A stretch of 64,000 nt of DNA, from positions 3,461,001 to 3,525,000 of the forward strand of contig NZ_CP050308.1 of the NCBI RefSeq assembly GCF_014189535.1. Reading direction: 5' to 3'. The DNA comes from Rhizobium lusitanum. GTDB taxonomy: Bacteria > Pseudomonadota > Alphaproteobacteria > Rhizobiales > Rhizobiaceae. Shown here piece after piece: positions 1-8,616 of the stretch. The first letter of the stretch is position 1. The number at the start of each line of letters is the position of its first letter. A program made the position numbers and the translations under genes. The notes beneath the pieces were generated by a model that was not told the origin of the DNA, searched no databases, and saw nothing but the letters and a program-made list of their open reading frames with translations.

Positions 1-1496
1 AGAACCGGAGGCGGAAAGACCGCAATTTTAAGAAAAATAAAACAACAATACCCCGATACAGCATCGGTTATCGACCTATCTGGCTTGTCAATGGACTACG
101 TTGCAAATTCAACTATTGTAAGGTTTCTTAAGTCAATTGATGTTGATCTTGATTTATTCTTTCAGGCGCTCTGGAAGCATGTTCTCTGTTTAGAGTACAT
201 CCGTCTCCGCTATAATGTTAGCAACGGTGAAAGTTCCCGTCAGGTTTTTAGCTGGTTTAAGGACTTTTTCAAATCGGACGGTCGTCGACAATCCGCGCTG
301 AAATACCTTTCGGAATGGGAAGGAAAATTTTTCATCACCATGGATGAAAATATCAAGGAGATCACATCTCGGCTTGAGTCGAAGGTCAATGGTGAGTTCG
401 GTGCGGAGGTCGAAAAATTCAGCGTGCGAGCTGGCTATAGCCGAACTCTCAGCAATGAAAAAAATCCGAACTTGTCGCCCGTGCAAAACGAATTGTGAAC
501 GCTGAGCAGCTTGCGGAGTTAAATAAGGTTCTCGACCTTCTGTCATCGTATGATGCCGAGGACGGGAAATATAAAAAAAGCTTTTATATTCTTATTGATA
601 AGCTTGATGAAAAATGGGTGGATGAGACAGTCAGGTTTGATCTTATTAGAGCGCTAATAGAGTGCCTTCGGTCGTTTAACAAGATAGAGATGCTGAAAAT
701 AGTAGTGTCTATTAGGGAGGATGTGCTTGAACGTGTTGTTCAAGATAATAAAGATGTAGGTTTTCAGAGAGAAAAATACGATGATTATTTTCTAAGAGTA
801 GTTTGGGATAACGCGCAGCTGAAGGAGCTCGTTCAAAAAAGAATAAATAAGCTATACAAGAAAAAATATACATCTGAGAACGTCACATTCGATGATATAT
901 TTAGAAATAAAATTGGAAATAAAGAGCCTATCGATTATATTATTGAGAGAACTCTAAAGAGGCCGCGCGATGTTATATCATTCGTCAATGAGTGCTTTCA
1001 AAAGGCCCAGGGGAAGACTGAAGTTACGCCGAAAGTGATTAAAGAGGCAGAATCTGAATATTCTCGCATCAGAATGCAGGCATTAATTTATGAGTGGCAA
1101 AGCGCGTCTCCTTCGCTTTCAGCGGTATTCAAATTACTAGCGAACCGTCGTGGCCGATTTAGCTCCCGCGATATCTCGAACAGGACGTTTTTGGATGATT
1201 TTGTTTTGACCGTCGATCAAACGGCTGCAAGCGAGAGCGACCCGATCAGAGCAGGAGTTGAACACTACATTCGGGAAGGCTCTGATGCTGCGAGTCTTGC
1301 CCTTGTTAGAACGCTGGTGAGCGAACTCTATCGGATCGGAGCAATAGGTATTAAGACATCTGCAGGGGAGCGCTATATATACTCGTTTCAGGATGTGCCC
1401 GTTATTAATTCCGATTCTATTGATTTGGAAACCAAGATCCATATCCATCCGATGCTACATCGTGCCCTTAATGTTCAGGACGAGCATCAGAGATAG
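1..1496 (+). pseudogene. P-loop ATPase (Sll1717-like), cut at 5' end and split by a -1 frame change
   Basis: The reading frame is open from base 1 and begins inside a Walker A motif (RTGGGKT). It stops at TGA 496-498. The same protein continues one frame back: from about 459 frame 3 reads KSELVARAKRIVNAEQ and runs on to 1496. The C-terminal part has the pattern I know from Sll1717-type P-loop ATPases: a Walker B-like strand (FYILIDKLDEKW), then a sensor-like strand (IVVSIREDVLE), RPRDVISFVNEC and a C-terminal helical part. The break lies in a run of seven A (458-464), where the frame-1 codons form the slippery heptamer A AAA AAT. Explanations are a lost A, a sequencing error or programmed frameshifting. 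The gene is much richer in AT than its neighbours, with AAA/ATA-type codons, which suggests transfer. Such ATPases often lie in accessory or defence islands, but no partner is visible here. Confidence 0.75.
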
Positions 1497-1730
1497 CGTG
1501 CCGATGCCTGCTTTTGTTTTCTATTTGCGATAGAAGGCCACCGATCTTCATCGGCAGATTTTCTATTATAAGTCACTGTGGTTTTCCGAATTATTTTTAA
1601 TATAAATATGTATATGAGATGCTTTGTTGTGCTTGTAAAATATCGCTAGCAATGCTCGAAGCAACTATTCCACCCACCCTTAAACCTTGTTTGACCTTTC
1701 TCCTGCAATCTGGCCGCCACCACCATTCCG
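1497..1730. other. AT-rich spacer at the edge of the foreign-looking segment
   Basis: No gene is visible. A small hairpin, CCGAT-CTTC-ATCGG at 1541-1554, followed by CAGATTTTCT could end transcription of the ATPase gene. Bases around 1560-1640 are very AT-rich. The base composition then changes to the GC-rich style of the rest of the window near 1670. Confidence 0.5.
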
Positions 1731-2813
1731 ATGCAGGCGACCATGAACAACACCTCCCCACCTCTTCTTTCCATCGTCGCCCCCTGCCACAACGAGGAAG
1801 AGGGGCTTCGCGAGTTTTGCCGGCGTGCCGTCGCGACCGCTCGCAGTATTGCCGGGGATGCCTTCGAGATCGTGTTGGTGGATGATGGTTCCACGGATGG
1901 GACCTGGGAGATCATCGCGGCGCTTGGCCGCGAGGTGCCGCAGGTGCTTGGTGTCCGGTTGATGCGCAATCATGGTCATCAGTTGGCCGCCACCGCCGGG
2001 CTTGCCGCCACGCGGGGCGAGCGTGTGCTGCTGATCGACGCCGATCTGCAGGATCCGCCGGAGTTGTTGCTGATGATGATGCCGATCATGGATCGCGGTG
2101 CGGATGTCGTCTATGGGCAGCGGGTGCGGCGGGAAGGGGAGAGCTGGTTCAAGCTGGCCTCCGCCTCACTCTTCTACCGGCTCCTGTCGCGGCTCGCCTC
2201 GGTGGCGATCCCGCGCGATGTCGGGGATTTTCGCCTGATGCGCCGTCGTGTCGTCGATATCCTGCTGGCGATGCCGGAGCGTGATCGTTTCATTCGCGGC
2301 ATGGTGAGCTGGATCGGTGGGCGGCAGGTGGCGCTGTCCTATGAGCGCGACGCCCGCTTTGCCGGCACGACCAAATATCCGCTGCGCAAGATGGTCAATT
2401 TCGCCATCGACGCCATCACCAGTTTTTCCACCGTGCCGCTACGCATCAGCACATGGCTCGGCATGGTCTCTGCCGCCTGCGCGATCCTGCTTTTGATCTA
2501 TACGGTGGTGCGCTGGATCGAGGGCGAAACGATTATCGGCTGGTCCAGCATCATGGCCGCGATTACCGCCTTCAGCGCCATCCAGCTGATCTGCATCGGC
2601 ATCATCGGCGAATATATCGGCCGGCTGGTGCAGGAAAACAAACGGCGGCCGATGTTCATGATCGAGAGCCTGGCGCAGGCCGGCCGATCCATCGAAATCA
2701 CCGGCGATTTCGCCGAGATGAATGCGGCCGGCAAGCGCCGCGAACTCGAGCGTCTCCTCACGGATGAAGGAGAGGCGGAAGAGGATAGCAGCCGGGCGAG
2801 GGCGGTCCGCTGA
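1731..2813 (+). CDS. Family 2 glycosyltransferase, DPM1/GtrB type, membrane-anchored
   Basis: Transfers a sugar from a nucleotide sugar, probably to a polyprenyl phosphate on the inner face of the cytoplasmic membrane. The GT-A domain covers about residues 10-235, with DDGSTDGT at 51-58 and the metal-binding DADLQDPPE at 103-111. It is followed by the ERDRFIRG and TKYPLRKM segments typical of dolichyl-phosphate mannose synthase and GtrB/ArnC relatives. Two C-terminal membrane helices follow (about 240-300). The length of 360 residues is usual. The start could also be ATG 1743; neither has a strong ribosome binding site. The stop overlaps the start of the next gene by one base, so the pair is translationally coupled. 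The coupled membrane protein is a likely partner in surface-glycan modification, but the sugar cannot be told. Confidence 0.85.
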   Translation: MQATMNNTSPPLLSIVAPCHNEEEGLREFCRRAVATARSIAGDAFEIVLVDDGSTDGTWEIIAALGREVPQVLGVRLMRNHGHQLAATAGLAATRGERVLLIDADLQDPPELLLMMMPIMDRGADVVYGQRVRREGESWFKLASASLFYRLLSRLASVAIPRDVGDFRLMRRRVVDILLAMPERDRFIRGMVSWIGGRQVALSYERDARFAGTTKYPLRKMVNFAIDAITSFSTVPLRISTWLGMVSAACAILLLIYTVVRWIEGETIIGWSSIMAAITAFSAIQLICIGIIGEYIGRLVQENKRRPMFMIESLAQAGRSIEITGDFAEMNAAGKRRELERLLTDEGEAEEDSSRARAVR

Positions 2814-4534
2814 TGCCGCATTCATCCGCAAACCTGTCTCCGGTCGAGCCGGCGATCCCGGTCGAAATTGCAGCCATTCCGGATAGCGCGATCGTCAGGC
2901 AACGTCCGGGCTTCGCCATCGCCGCTTTCGTCATCCTCGCCGCCATCTTCGTCGCCGTTTTCCAGTTTCCGCCGATCCTGGATTATCCGAACCATTATGC
3001 GCGCATGTGGCTGCTTGCCGGCGGCATAGCGGAGCCGCCGTTCAACCGGATCTATGCGCTCGACTGGAACCAGACCTTCACCAATGTCGGCATCGATCTC
3101 GCGGCCTATTGGCTGGGGCCGGTGATCGGCGTGCCGCTCTTGGCGTGCGGCCTGCTGTTCCTGGCGATCGTGCTGCCGCCGCTCGGCGCCATCGCCCTGC
3201 ACCGCCGCCTGTTCGGCGGCTCCTATTACTGGCAGATCGCCATCCTCTATTTCGCCTGGTGCGCGACGCTGATCGGCGGTTTCATCAATTTCCAGATCGG
3301 CCTGGGCATGGCGCTGTTCTTTGCGACGGTCGATCATGGACTGCAGCCGAAGAGCCGGACGGTGCTGTTTGCCTGGCGCGCCGTCGCCGGCCTGTTGCTG
3401 ACCGTCATGCATATTTTTTCGCTCGGCTTCTATATGGCGCTCGTCTGCGGCCTCGAGTTTTCACCGACGACGGCGGCCCTGAAGTCTCCGCGCGACTTCG
3501 TCCGCCTGTGCGCCCGGCTGGTCGTGGCGATGCTCGCCTGCACGCTGCCGGCGATCTGCCTGTTTCTCTATGCGCCAGTGCTGCCTGATAGCAACAATAT
3601 CGGTCTGGGAACGGCGTGGAACGATACGCCGGGCCTGATACTGGCAAACCTCATCTCGGCGATCTGGACCTATACGGCGCTGGCCGACACGCTGTTGCTG
3701 ATCCCGCTGGTGTTGGTCTGCACCAATGCGGTGCGCACAGGCCGATTGAGATTGCATGCCGGGCTTGCCGTTACCGCTATCGGCCTGCTGGTCCTTGCTT
3801 GCATATCCCCGCGCCATGTCCTGGGCACTGGCTGGATCAGCTGGCGATTTCCGATCATGGCGGCGCTGGTCGCGATGGCCATGGTTTGCCCTCTGCCTCG
3901 GCTGCCGCGCCGGCAGGCCTTCATGCTGGCCGTGGTGCTTGCATGTGTGGCGCTTGGCAGGACGGGCTGGATCGGGCTCAACTGGTGGTACGGGCAGGCG
4001 GATGTCGCCAATATCCGCACCGTCCTTGCCGATGTTTCTGAAGGTTCGGCAATCCTGCCGATGACCCATAAGCCCAAAGGCATGCCGATCGGCATCGATC
4101 AGAGGCACTACGCCTGGAATGAGGATACTTTCCGGCATCTGCCGACGCTTGCCGTCCCCTACGCCCGTGCCTTCGTGCCGACGATCTTTACCGCCGCGGG
4201 CAAGCAACCTCTTACCGTGCTGCCGCAGTGGAAAGACATTGCCGTGCCGGAGGGAAATCTCTTTTCCATCGGCCTGTTGAATTGCCCGGCCGAACTGAAG
4301 GCGTTCAGCGCCATCGCGCCCTATCTCGCCAATTGGCGGCAGCGCTTCGACTTCGTCCTTGTCGTCAACGCTGATATGCCCGATCAATATAGCGGTGACA
4401 CCATTCCGTCCGGCCTTCGGCTTGCCGCCGACACGCCCTTTGCCAAGCTCTATGCCATCGACAAGGCTTTTGTGCCCCAGGCAAATGTGCCGGCAGCCAC
4501 AAGCTGCCCAAATCCGTTGACGACGGAAGGCTGA
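2813..4534 (+). CDS. Polytopic membrane protein, possibly GT-C-like
   Basis: A 573-residue protein with a hydrophilic N-terminus (about 30 residues) and roughly ten membrane helices to about residue 400, then a mainly soluble C-terminal region. An acidic/aromatic motif (LDYPNHYARM) directly after the first helix lies where GT-C glycosyltransferases carry their catalytic acidic residue. It starts within the stop of the glycosyltransferase gene (TGATG), which suggests the two act together: the GT2 enzyme making a lipid-linked sugar and this protein using or moving it. That role is inference from context. I do not recognise a named family. Confidence 0.7.
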   Translation: MPHSSANLSPVEPAIPVEIAAIPDSAIVRQRPGFAIAAFVILAAIFVAVFQFPPILDYPNHYARMWLLAGGIAEPPFNRIYALDWNQTFTNVGIDLAAYWLGPVIGVPLLACGLLFLAIVLPPLGAIALHRRLFGGSYYWQIAILYFAWCATLIGGFINFQIGLGMALFFATVDHGLQPKSRTVLFAWRAVAGLLLTVMHIFSLGFYMALVCGLEFSPTTAALKSPRDFVRLCARLVVAMLACTLPAICLFLYAPVLPDSNNIGLGTAWNDTPGLILANLISAIWTYTALADTLLLIPLVLVCTNAVRTGRLRLHAGLAVTAIGLLVLACISPRHVLGTGWISWRFPIMAALVAMAMVCPLPRLPRRQAFMLAVVLACVALGRTGWIGLNWWYGQADVANIRTVLADVSEGSAILPMTHKPKGMPIGIDQRHYAWNEDTFRHLPTLAVPYARAFVPTIFTAAGKQPLTVLPQWKDIAVPEGNLFSIGLLNCPAELKAFSAIAPYLANWRQRFDFVLVVNADMPDQYSGDTIPSGLRLAADTPFAKLYAIDKAFVPQANVPAATSCPNPLTTEG

Positions 4535-4547
4535 GCCAAGCCCCTGA

Positions 4548-4579
4548 CAACAAAACAGGCGGCCCTTTCGAGCCGCCTG
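4548..4579 (-). terminator. Rho-independent terminator for the 4611-5015 lipoprotein gene
   Basis: Perfect 8-bp stem CAGGCGGC (4556-4563)/GCCGCCTG (4572-4579) with an 8-nt loop. On the minus strand it is followed by a T-rich tract (TTTTGTTG). It lies between two convergent genes and may also slow plus-strand transcription. Confidence 0.7.
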
Positions 4580-4610
4580 CTGAATGCGTGTCCCCGATGG
4601 TGTTCGAGAC

Positions 4611-5015
4611 TTAGCTCGCCTTTTCAGGCGGCGGTGCCAGCAGTTCGGCGCAATAGGAAGAGCCGTTGGTGCCGGGCTGGTCGCCGAGGATGCGGACCGA
4701 GCGGATGACGTAGCTCTGGCTGGTGACGATATCGGCCTTGCAGCTCAGATAGCGCTTGCCGCCCTTCTTCCCGTCCTTGGCCGCGATGGTGATGTTCTTG
4801 TAGCCACCCCGCCAAGTGTAGACGCGGTTACCGCCGTCGTCACGGTCCGAGATCGGCGGGCCGTAGGAGGCGAAGAAGCGCCCGGCCGACTGGCCTTCCC
4901 AGCGGTCCTGAACCGGGTTGCTTACAAGCGCCGGGAGAATTGTTGTCGTGGTCGTGCTGGCGCAGCCGGCCAGCGCCAGCAACAGTCCCGCCGCGGTGAT
5001 CATGCGGATATTCAT
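4611..5015 (-). CDS. Small outer-membrane-type lipoprotein, function unknown
   Basis: 134 residues with a lipoprotein signal: MNIRM, a hydrophobic core and the lipobox LAGC, giving Cys18 as the lipidated residue. A Thr-rich linker (STTTTTI) follows. The mature domain has a WEGQSAGRFFASYGPP motif and looks like the small SmpA/BamE-like lipoproteins of rhizobia that carry a predicted two-layer fold, but this is a weak resemblance. The gene stands alone, with its own terminator downstream and a structured intergenic region upstream. Confidence 0.75.
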   Translation of the reverse strand: MNIRMITAAGLLLALAGCASTTTTTILPALVSNPVQDRWEGQSAGRFFASYGPPISDRDDGGNRVYTWRGGYKNITIAAKDGKKGGKRYLSCKADIVTSQSYVIRSVRILGDQPGTNGSSYCAELLAPPPEKAS

Positions 5016-5320
5016 CGTATCGTCCTTGAGCTTCTGTCTCGCATTCGGTTGCGGAAACGCCGCTGTCCCACGGCATTTCCACCTGTCCCACTAAGGGCTT
5101 TAGCGCCAAAGCCGGCAAAAGAAAATTCCCATCCGCGTGTACAAGCGGAATTTTGCCGAATGTGTTGCGTCTCATGCACTTTACTCTGTCCGGCGTCCAT
5201 TTTTCGTGCTGATTTTCTGGGCAATTGCCTCTGTAATCTTTTCGTCAAGAAACAGACTCGTTTTTTGAATTTGGTGCTTGTGCATCAAAAATGGCTGGTC
5301 TATAGAAGCGCCGCTGGTCA
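5016..5320. other. Gene-free region with a long hairpin, upstream of lipoprotein gene and tRNA-Pro
   Basis: No credible gene is visible. At 5113-5158 the arm CGGCAAAATTCCGC (minus strand; plus strand 5145-5158) is repeated on the other side with two small bulges: CGGCAAAA 5113-5120, TTCC 5126-5129 and CCGC 5133-5136. The result is a strong bulged hairpin. A second inverted repeat, GGCTTT/AAAGCC, lies at 5096-5101/5108-5113. The region must contain the promoters of the lipoprotein (minus) and tRNA (plus). Confidence 0.5.
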
Positions 5321-5397
5321 CGGAGTGTAGCGCAGTCTGGTAGCGCACCACGTTCGGGACGTGGGGGTCGAGTGTTCGAATCACTCCACTCCGACCA
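5321..5397 (+). tRNA. tRNA-Pro (anticodon CGG)
   Basis: A complete cloverleaf with an encoded CCA end. The acceptor stem is CGGAGTG (5321-5327) with CACTCCG (5387-5393). The anticodon stem is CCACG/CGTGG around the loop TTCGGGA (5353-5359), giving anticodon CGG at 5355-5357, which reads the proline codon CCG. The T arm is GAGTG-TTCGAAT-CACTC (5370-5386). The discriminator is A5394, followed by CCA 5395-5397. No attachment-site duplication was seen nearby. Confidence 0.97.
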
Positions 5398-5620
5398 GCG
5401 CTAAATTCCCGATTTTCCCGAAAATTTCATCCGCTTCCGATAGCCGATCCCCAAATCTGTATCTCTTCATGTCTCGCGCGCCAAGTCGTTCGTCCGATTT
5501 GGAATATCCTTTTGCGCCTAGCCTCTTTTTGTCGTCCGAAGCACCATATACAAGGGGAGGATGAGTGCATCCGACTCGAGGTTGAGGACGGACCAATGGT
5601 TGCGGAAGCGGAGCGACGAG

Positions 5621-6415
5621 ATGAGCAGCCTGATTGAAAGACTGGTCTGGCGGGCTGGAACGGAATTCCGGCAGCGTCGGAATGTCGGCGGTGCGGTCCT
5701 TGGTCGTCTCGCAAGCATCTCCGCTACGGCATTGGCAACGGCGCTCCTGCTGGCTTCGGGAGCCGGGCAATCCGCCTTCGCCGGGGATTGCGGCAATGTG
5801 GTCGCGGCACCCGGCATAGACTGGAGCGCGTGCAGCAAAACCAATATCATGCTGCCGGGCAGCGATCTGCACGGCGCCAATCTGTCCGAAACGCATTTCG
5901 ACAGCACCGATCTCAGCGATGCCAATCTCACTTCGGCCAATCTGGAAAAGGCAACGCTGGTGCGTGCGTGGCTGAAGAATGCGCGCGCCGAGGGTGCGAA
6001 TTTCGCCAAGATCGAAGCCTATCGCTCGGATTTCAGCAATGCTGTCGCCAACGGCGCCTCCTTTGCCAATGCCGAGCTGCAGCGGGCCGAATTCAGCGGC
6101 GCGCAGCTTGCGAACGCCGATTTTCAGAAGGCCGAGCTTGGCCGCACCGATTTCGACAAGGCTGTGCTGACGGGCGTCAATTTTTCCTTCGCCAATCTTT
6201 CCCGCGCTACTTTGAGCGGCGCGACCATCCAAGGGCCCGTCACCTTCGGTGGCGCGTTCTTGTATCTGACCCGCATCGAGGGGATAGACCTGTCGGCGGC
6301 AACCGGTCTGGTACAGACTCAGGTCAATTTGGCCTGTGGCGACCAGACGACCATACTGCCTCCGGGATTGAGGGCGCCTGGTTCCTGGCCATGCCCGCCC
6401 GATGACAAGGACTGA
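5621..6415 (+). CDS. Exported pentapeptide-repeat protein
   Basis: The protein has an N-terminal hydrophobic signal or anchor segment (TALATALLLASGAG) ending near AFAG. It is followed by about 20 tandem pentapeptide repeats of the A(D/N)LXX type (GANLSET, SDANLTSANLEKA, ANADFQKAELGRTDF), which form a right-handed quadrilateral beta-helix. Four cysteines (DCGN, SACS, ACGD, WPCPP) flank the helix and fit an oxidising periplasm. I chose ATG 5621 because GGAG sits 7 bases upstream. An ATG at 5561 is in frame, but its GGAGG abuts the codon. The function of most such proteins is unknown. Those that block DNA gyrase (Qnr/MfpA) are cytosolic, so a gyrase role is unlikely here. Confidence 0.8.
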   Translation: MSSLIERLVWRAGTEFRQRRNVGGAVLGRLASISATALATALLLASGAGQSAFAGDCGNVVAAPGIDWSACSKTNIMLPGSDLHGANLSETHFDSTDLSDANLTSANLEKATLVRAWLKNARAEGANFAKIEAYRSDFSNAVANGASFANAELQRAEFSGAQLANADFQKAELGRTDFDKAVLTGVNFSFANLSRATLSGATIQGPVTFGGAFLYLTRIEGIDLSAATGLVQTQVNLACGDQTTILPPGLRAPGSWPCPPDDKD

Positions 6416-6457
6416 CGCTAGTCTGTCCGGAATGACCCAACCGAAAGGCGATAGTTG

Positions 6458-6955
6458 ATGTTCGAGCAACAGACGATTCAATCCTCCAGCAAGCCAGAAT
6501 TCTATCGCGAGCTTGCCGGCCAGTTGCAGGCGCTGCTTGACGGCGAGGCCGACCCGATCGCCAACGCCGCCAATACCTCGGCGCTAATCTTCCAGATGCT
6601 GCCGGACCTCAACTGGGCCGGCTTCTATTTCCTGCAGTCGGATGAGGAGCTTGTGCTCGGGCCGTTCCAGGGCAAACCTGCCTGCGTCCGTATCGCCGTT
6701 GGCCGTGGTGTCTGCGGCACGGCGATCGAAAAGGAGCAATCGATCGTCGTCGAGGATGTGCATGCCTTCCCAGGCCATATTGCCTGCGATGCGGCCTCCC
6801 GCTCGGAGCTGGTAGTTCCGCTGTTCCGCGATGGCCTTGTCTTCGGCGTCATCGATCTCGACAGTCCACTTCCCGGCCGTTTCGACAAAGACGATCAGGC
6901 CGGCATCGAGACGCTCTCGGCAATTTATACCGCTGCCTGCGACTGGGATGAGTGA
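6458..6955 (+). CDS. msrC: Free methionine-(R)-sulfoxide reductase (GAF domain)
   Basis: A 165-residue protein consisting of one GAF domain. It reduces free Met-(R)-sulfoxide, not protein-bound sulfoxide. The three cysteines of the fRMsr family are all present, in ACVRI, GVCGTA and IACDAASRSE, the last with the usual acidic residue nearby, so it should be active. The start is ATG 6458, behind an AAAGG. It precedes msrB and msrA on the same strand after a 188-base gap, so the three reductases cover free R-, protein R- and S-sulfoxides. Expected to use thioredoxin in the cytoplasm. Confidence 0.9.
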   Translation: MFEQQTIQSSSKPEFYRELAGQLQALLDGEADPIANAANTSALIFQMLPDLNWAGFYFLQSDEELVLGPFQGKPACVRIAVGRGVCGTAIEKEQSIVVEDVHAFPGHIACDAASRSELVVPLFRDGLVFGVIDLDSPLPGRFDKDDQAGIETLSAIYTAACDWDE

Positions 6956-7143
6956 CTGCCTGTCGCTGCGCGGCGCATCACGCCGCCGTGTCAGATATGG
7001 CAAACCGACTGCACCATACCTATATTTCCGTCGCAACCACTCCCGCGACGCTTATCGAGCTTAACGTCTGTAACGATGTCCGGCATTCTCCCGTAATAGC
7101 TGGTGAAGCTTGAGGTATGCGTCCAAGAGCAAGGAGAACAAGA

Positions 7144-7593
7144 ATGCGAAATTACAGCAAGACCTCCGAGGCCATAGCGAAGCTGTCGCCGGAACAATAC
7201 CGTGTGACCCAACAAAGCGGCACGGAGCGCCCCTTCACGGGCGAATATGTCGATAACAAGCAGCCGGGCATCTATGTCGATATCGTATCGGGCGAGCCGC
7301 TGTTTGCCTCTTCCGACAAGTTTGATTCCGGCTGCGGCTGGCCGAGCTTCACCAAGCCGATCGAGGCCGCCAACGTCAGCGAACTCTCCGATAACTCACA
7401 TGGCATGCTGCGCGTAGAAGTGCGTTCGCTGCACGGCGACAGCCATCTGGGTCACGTTTTTCCCGATGGGCCGCGCGATCGCGGCGGTCTGCGCTATTGC
7501 ATCAACTCCGCCTCGCTTCGCTTCGTGCATCGTGATCGCATGGAAGCCGAAGGTTACGGCGCCTATCTCGACCAAGTGGAGGATATCCGATGA
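7144..7593 (+). CDS. msrB: Peptide methionine (R)-S-oxide reductase MsrB
   Basis: 149 residues, single MsrB fold. The signature GCGWPSF (Cys64) and the catalytic [11 protein letters not shown] (Cys119) are present, as is the HLGHVF histidine motif. The two CxxC pairs that bind zinc in many MsrB proteins are absent, so this is the zinc-free form, with Cys64 the probable resolving residue. The start ATG 7144 is set by AAGGAG seven bases upstream. The stop overlaps msrA by four bases (ATGA), so the two are co-translated. Confidence 0.95.
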   Translation: MRNYSKTSEAIAKLSPEQYRVTQQSGTERPFTGEYVDNKQPGIYVDIVSGEPLFASSDKFDSGCGWPSFTKPIEAANVSELSDNSHGMLRVEVRSLHGDSHLGHVFPDGPRDRGGLRYCINSASLRFVHRDRMEAEGYGAYLDQVEDIR

Positions 7594-8117
7594 CTACGGA
7601 ACGTGCAGTTCTCGCCGGCGGTTGTTTCTGGGGCATGCAGGACCTCATCCGCCGTTACAAGGGCGTCATCTCGACCCGCGTCGGCTATACCGGCGGCGAG
7701 GTTCGCAACGCGACCTATCGCAATCACGGCACCCATGCGGAAGCGATCGAGATCGTCTTCGACCCCGAGAAGATCATCTATCGCGATCTGCTGGGCTTCT
7801 TCTTCCAGATCCATGATCCGAGCACGCGCAACCGCCAGGGCAACGATGTCGGCGCGAGTTATCGCTCGGCGATCTTCTTCACCAGCGACGAGCAGAAGCG
7901 GGTCGCCCTGGACACGATCGCCGATGTCGATGCTTCCGGTCTTTGGCCGGGCAAGGTCGCTACCGAAGTGGTGCCGGCAAGCGACTTCTGGGAGGCCGAA
8001 CCCGAACATCAGGACTATCTGGAGCGTATCCCGAACGGCTACACCTGCCATTTCGTCCGGCCCGGCTGGAAGCTTCCGGTCCGGCAGGCCGACACGACGC
8101 AGCGCGCAGCATCCTGA
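7590..8117 (+). CDS. msrA: Peptide methionine (S)-S-oxide reductase MsrA
   Basis: 175 residues. The catalytic motif GGCFWG (Cys12) is near the N-terminus, followed by the conserved YTGG, SYRSAIF and [11 protein letters not shown] segments. It reduces Met-S-sulfoxide in proteins with thioredoxin as donor. There is no export signal, so it is cytoplasmic. It overlaps msrB by four bases, and the next gene starts directly after its stop. Confidence 0.96.
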   Translation: MTTERAVLAGGCFWGMQDLIRRYKGVISTRVGYTGGEVRNATYRNHGTHAEAIEIVFDPEKIIYRDLLGFFFQIHDPSTRNRQGNDVGASYRSAIFFTSDEQKRVALDTIADVDASGLWPGKVATEVVPASDFWEAEPEHQDYLERIPNGYTCHFVRPGWKLPVRQADTTQRAAS

Positions 8118-8531
8118 ATGATGCAAACCGCCGCGAGGGAGCGGCTGGGACGCTATCTTGGCACATGGGACGTGAAGCGTCGGATCATCGACCGTCTCAA
8201 CGCGACCCTGATAACCTTCGAAGGACAGGCGTTGTTGACGCCTGTCCAGTTCGAGGAACATGGCGACACCACGAGCGAATATGCGACGCTCAGAAGCAGC
8301 CGAACTTACTGGCTAGGCTCTGAGGCTGAGTGTCTGAGCGTTTATTTCCCCGACCTGACTGAATTCATCCATATTGGCGGCGCTGCATCGCAGCGCGTCA
8401 TCCATCACTGTGGCCTGGATCTTTATCGAGGTCGCTTTTTCTTTCGCGGGCCGGACGCCTGGGCCGAGATGTGGCATGTGTACGGCCCTCGAAAACATTA
8501 TGTAAGTCTCGCCCATTATCGGCGGGTCTAG
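8118..8531 (+). CDS. DUF6314 family protein
   Basis: 137 residues with the DUF6314 pattern: LGTWDVKRRI near the N-terminus, a central FEGQA/YW stretch, HHCGLDLYRGRFFF and a C-terminal WHVYGPRKHYV. The fold is probably a small calycin-like beta-barrel that could bind a hydrophobic ligand; this is inferred from the pattern. It begins on the base after the msrA stop and shares a terminator with it, so it is the last gene of the methionine sulfoxide reductase operon. No enzymatic motif is apparent. Confidence 0.8.
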   Translation: MMQTAARERLGRYLGTWDVKRRIIDRLNATLITFEGQALLTPVQFEEHGDTTSEYATLRSSRTYWLGSEAECLSVYFPDLTEFIHIGGAASQRVIHHCGLDLYRGRFFFRGPDAWAEMWHVYGPRKHYVSLAHYRRV

Positions 8532-8549
8532 CCTCTCAGGGCGCGATGC

Positions 8550-8580
8550 GAGGCGGAGTATATCTCCGCCTCTCTTTTTC
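8550..8580 (+). terminator. Terminator of the msr operon
   Basis: Perfect 9-bp stem GAGGCGGAG (8550-8558)/CTCCGCCTC (8564-8572), loop TATAT, then TCTTTTTC. It lies 19 bases after the last gene and before the convergent aroG gene. Confidence 0.85.
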
Positions 8581-8616
8581 GATCATTCGCGGAACAATGG
8601 CGAATGATGTGAAGTC

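Noticed and set aside
4584..5330. 248-residue plus-strand frame over the lipoprotein gene
   Set aside because: Overlaps a clear lipoprotein gene and runs into tRNA-Pro; no pattern.
5321..5397. tRNA-Pro as an integration site
   Set aside because: No integrase and no repeat of the tRNA end within the window.
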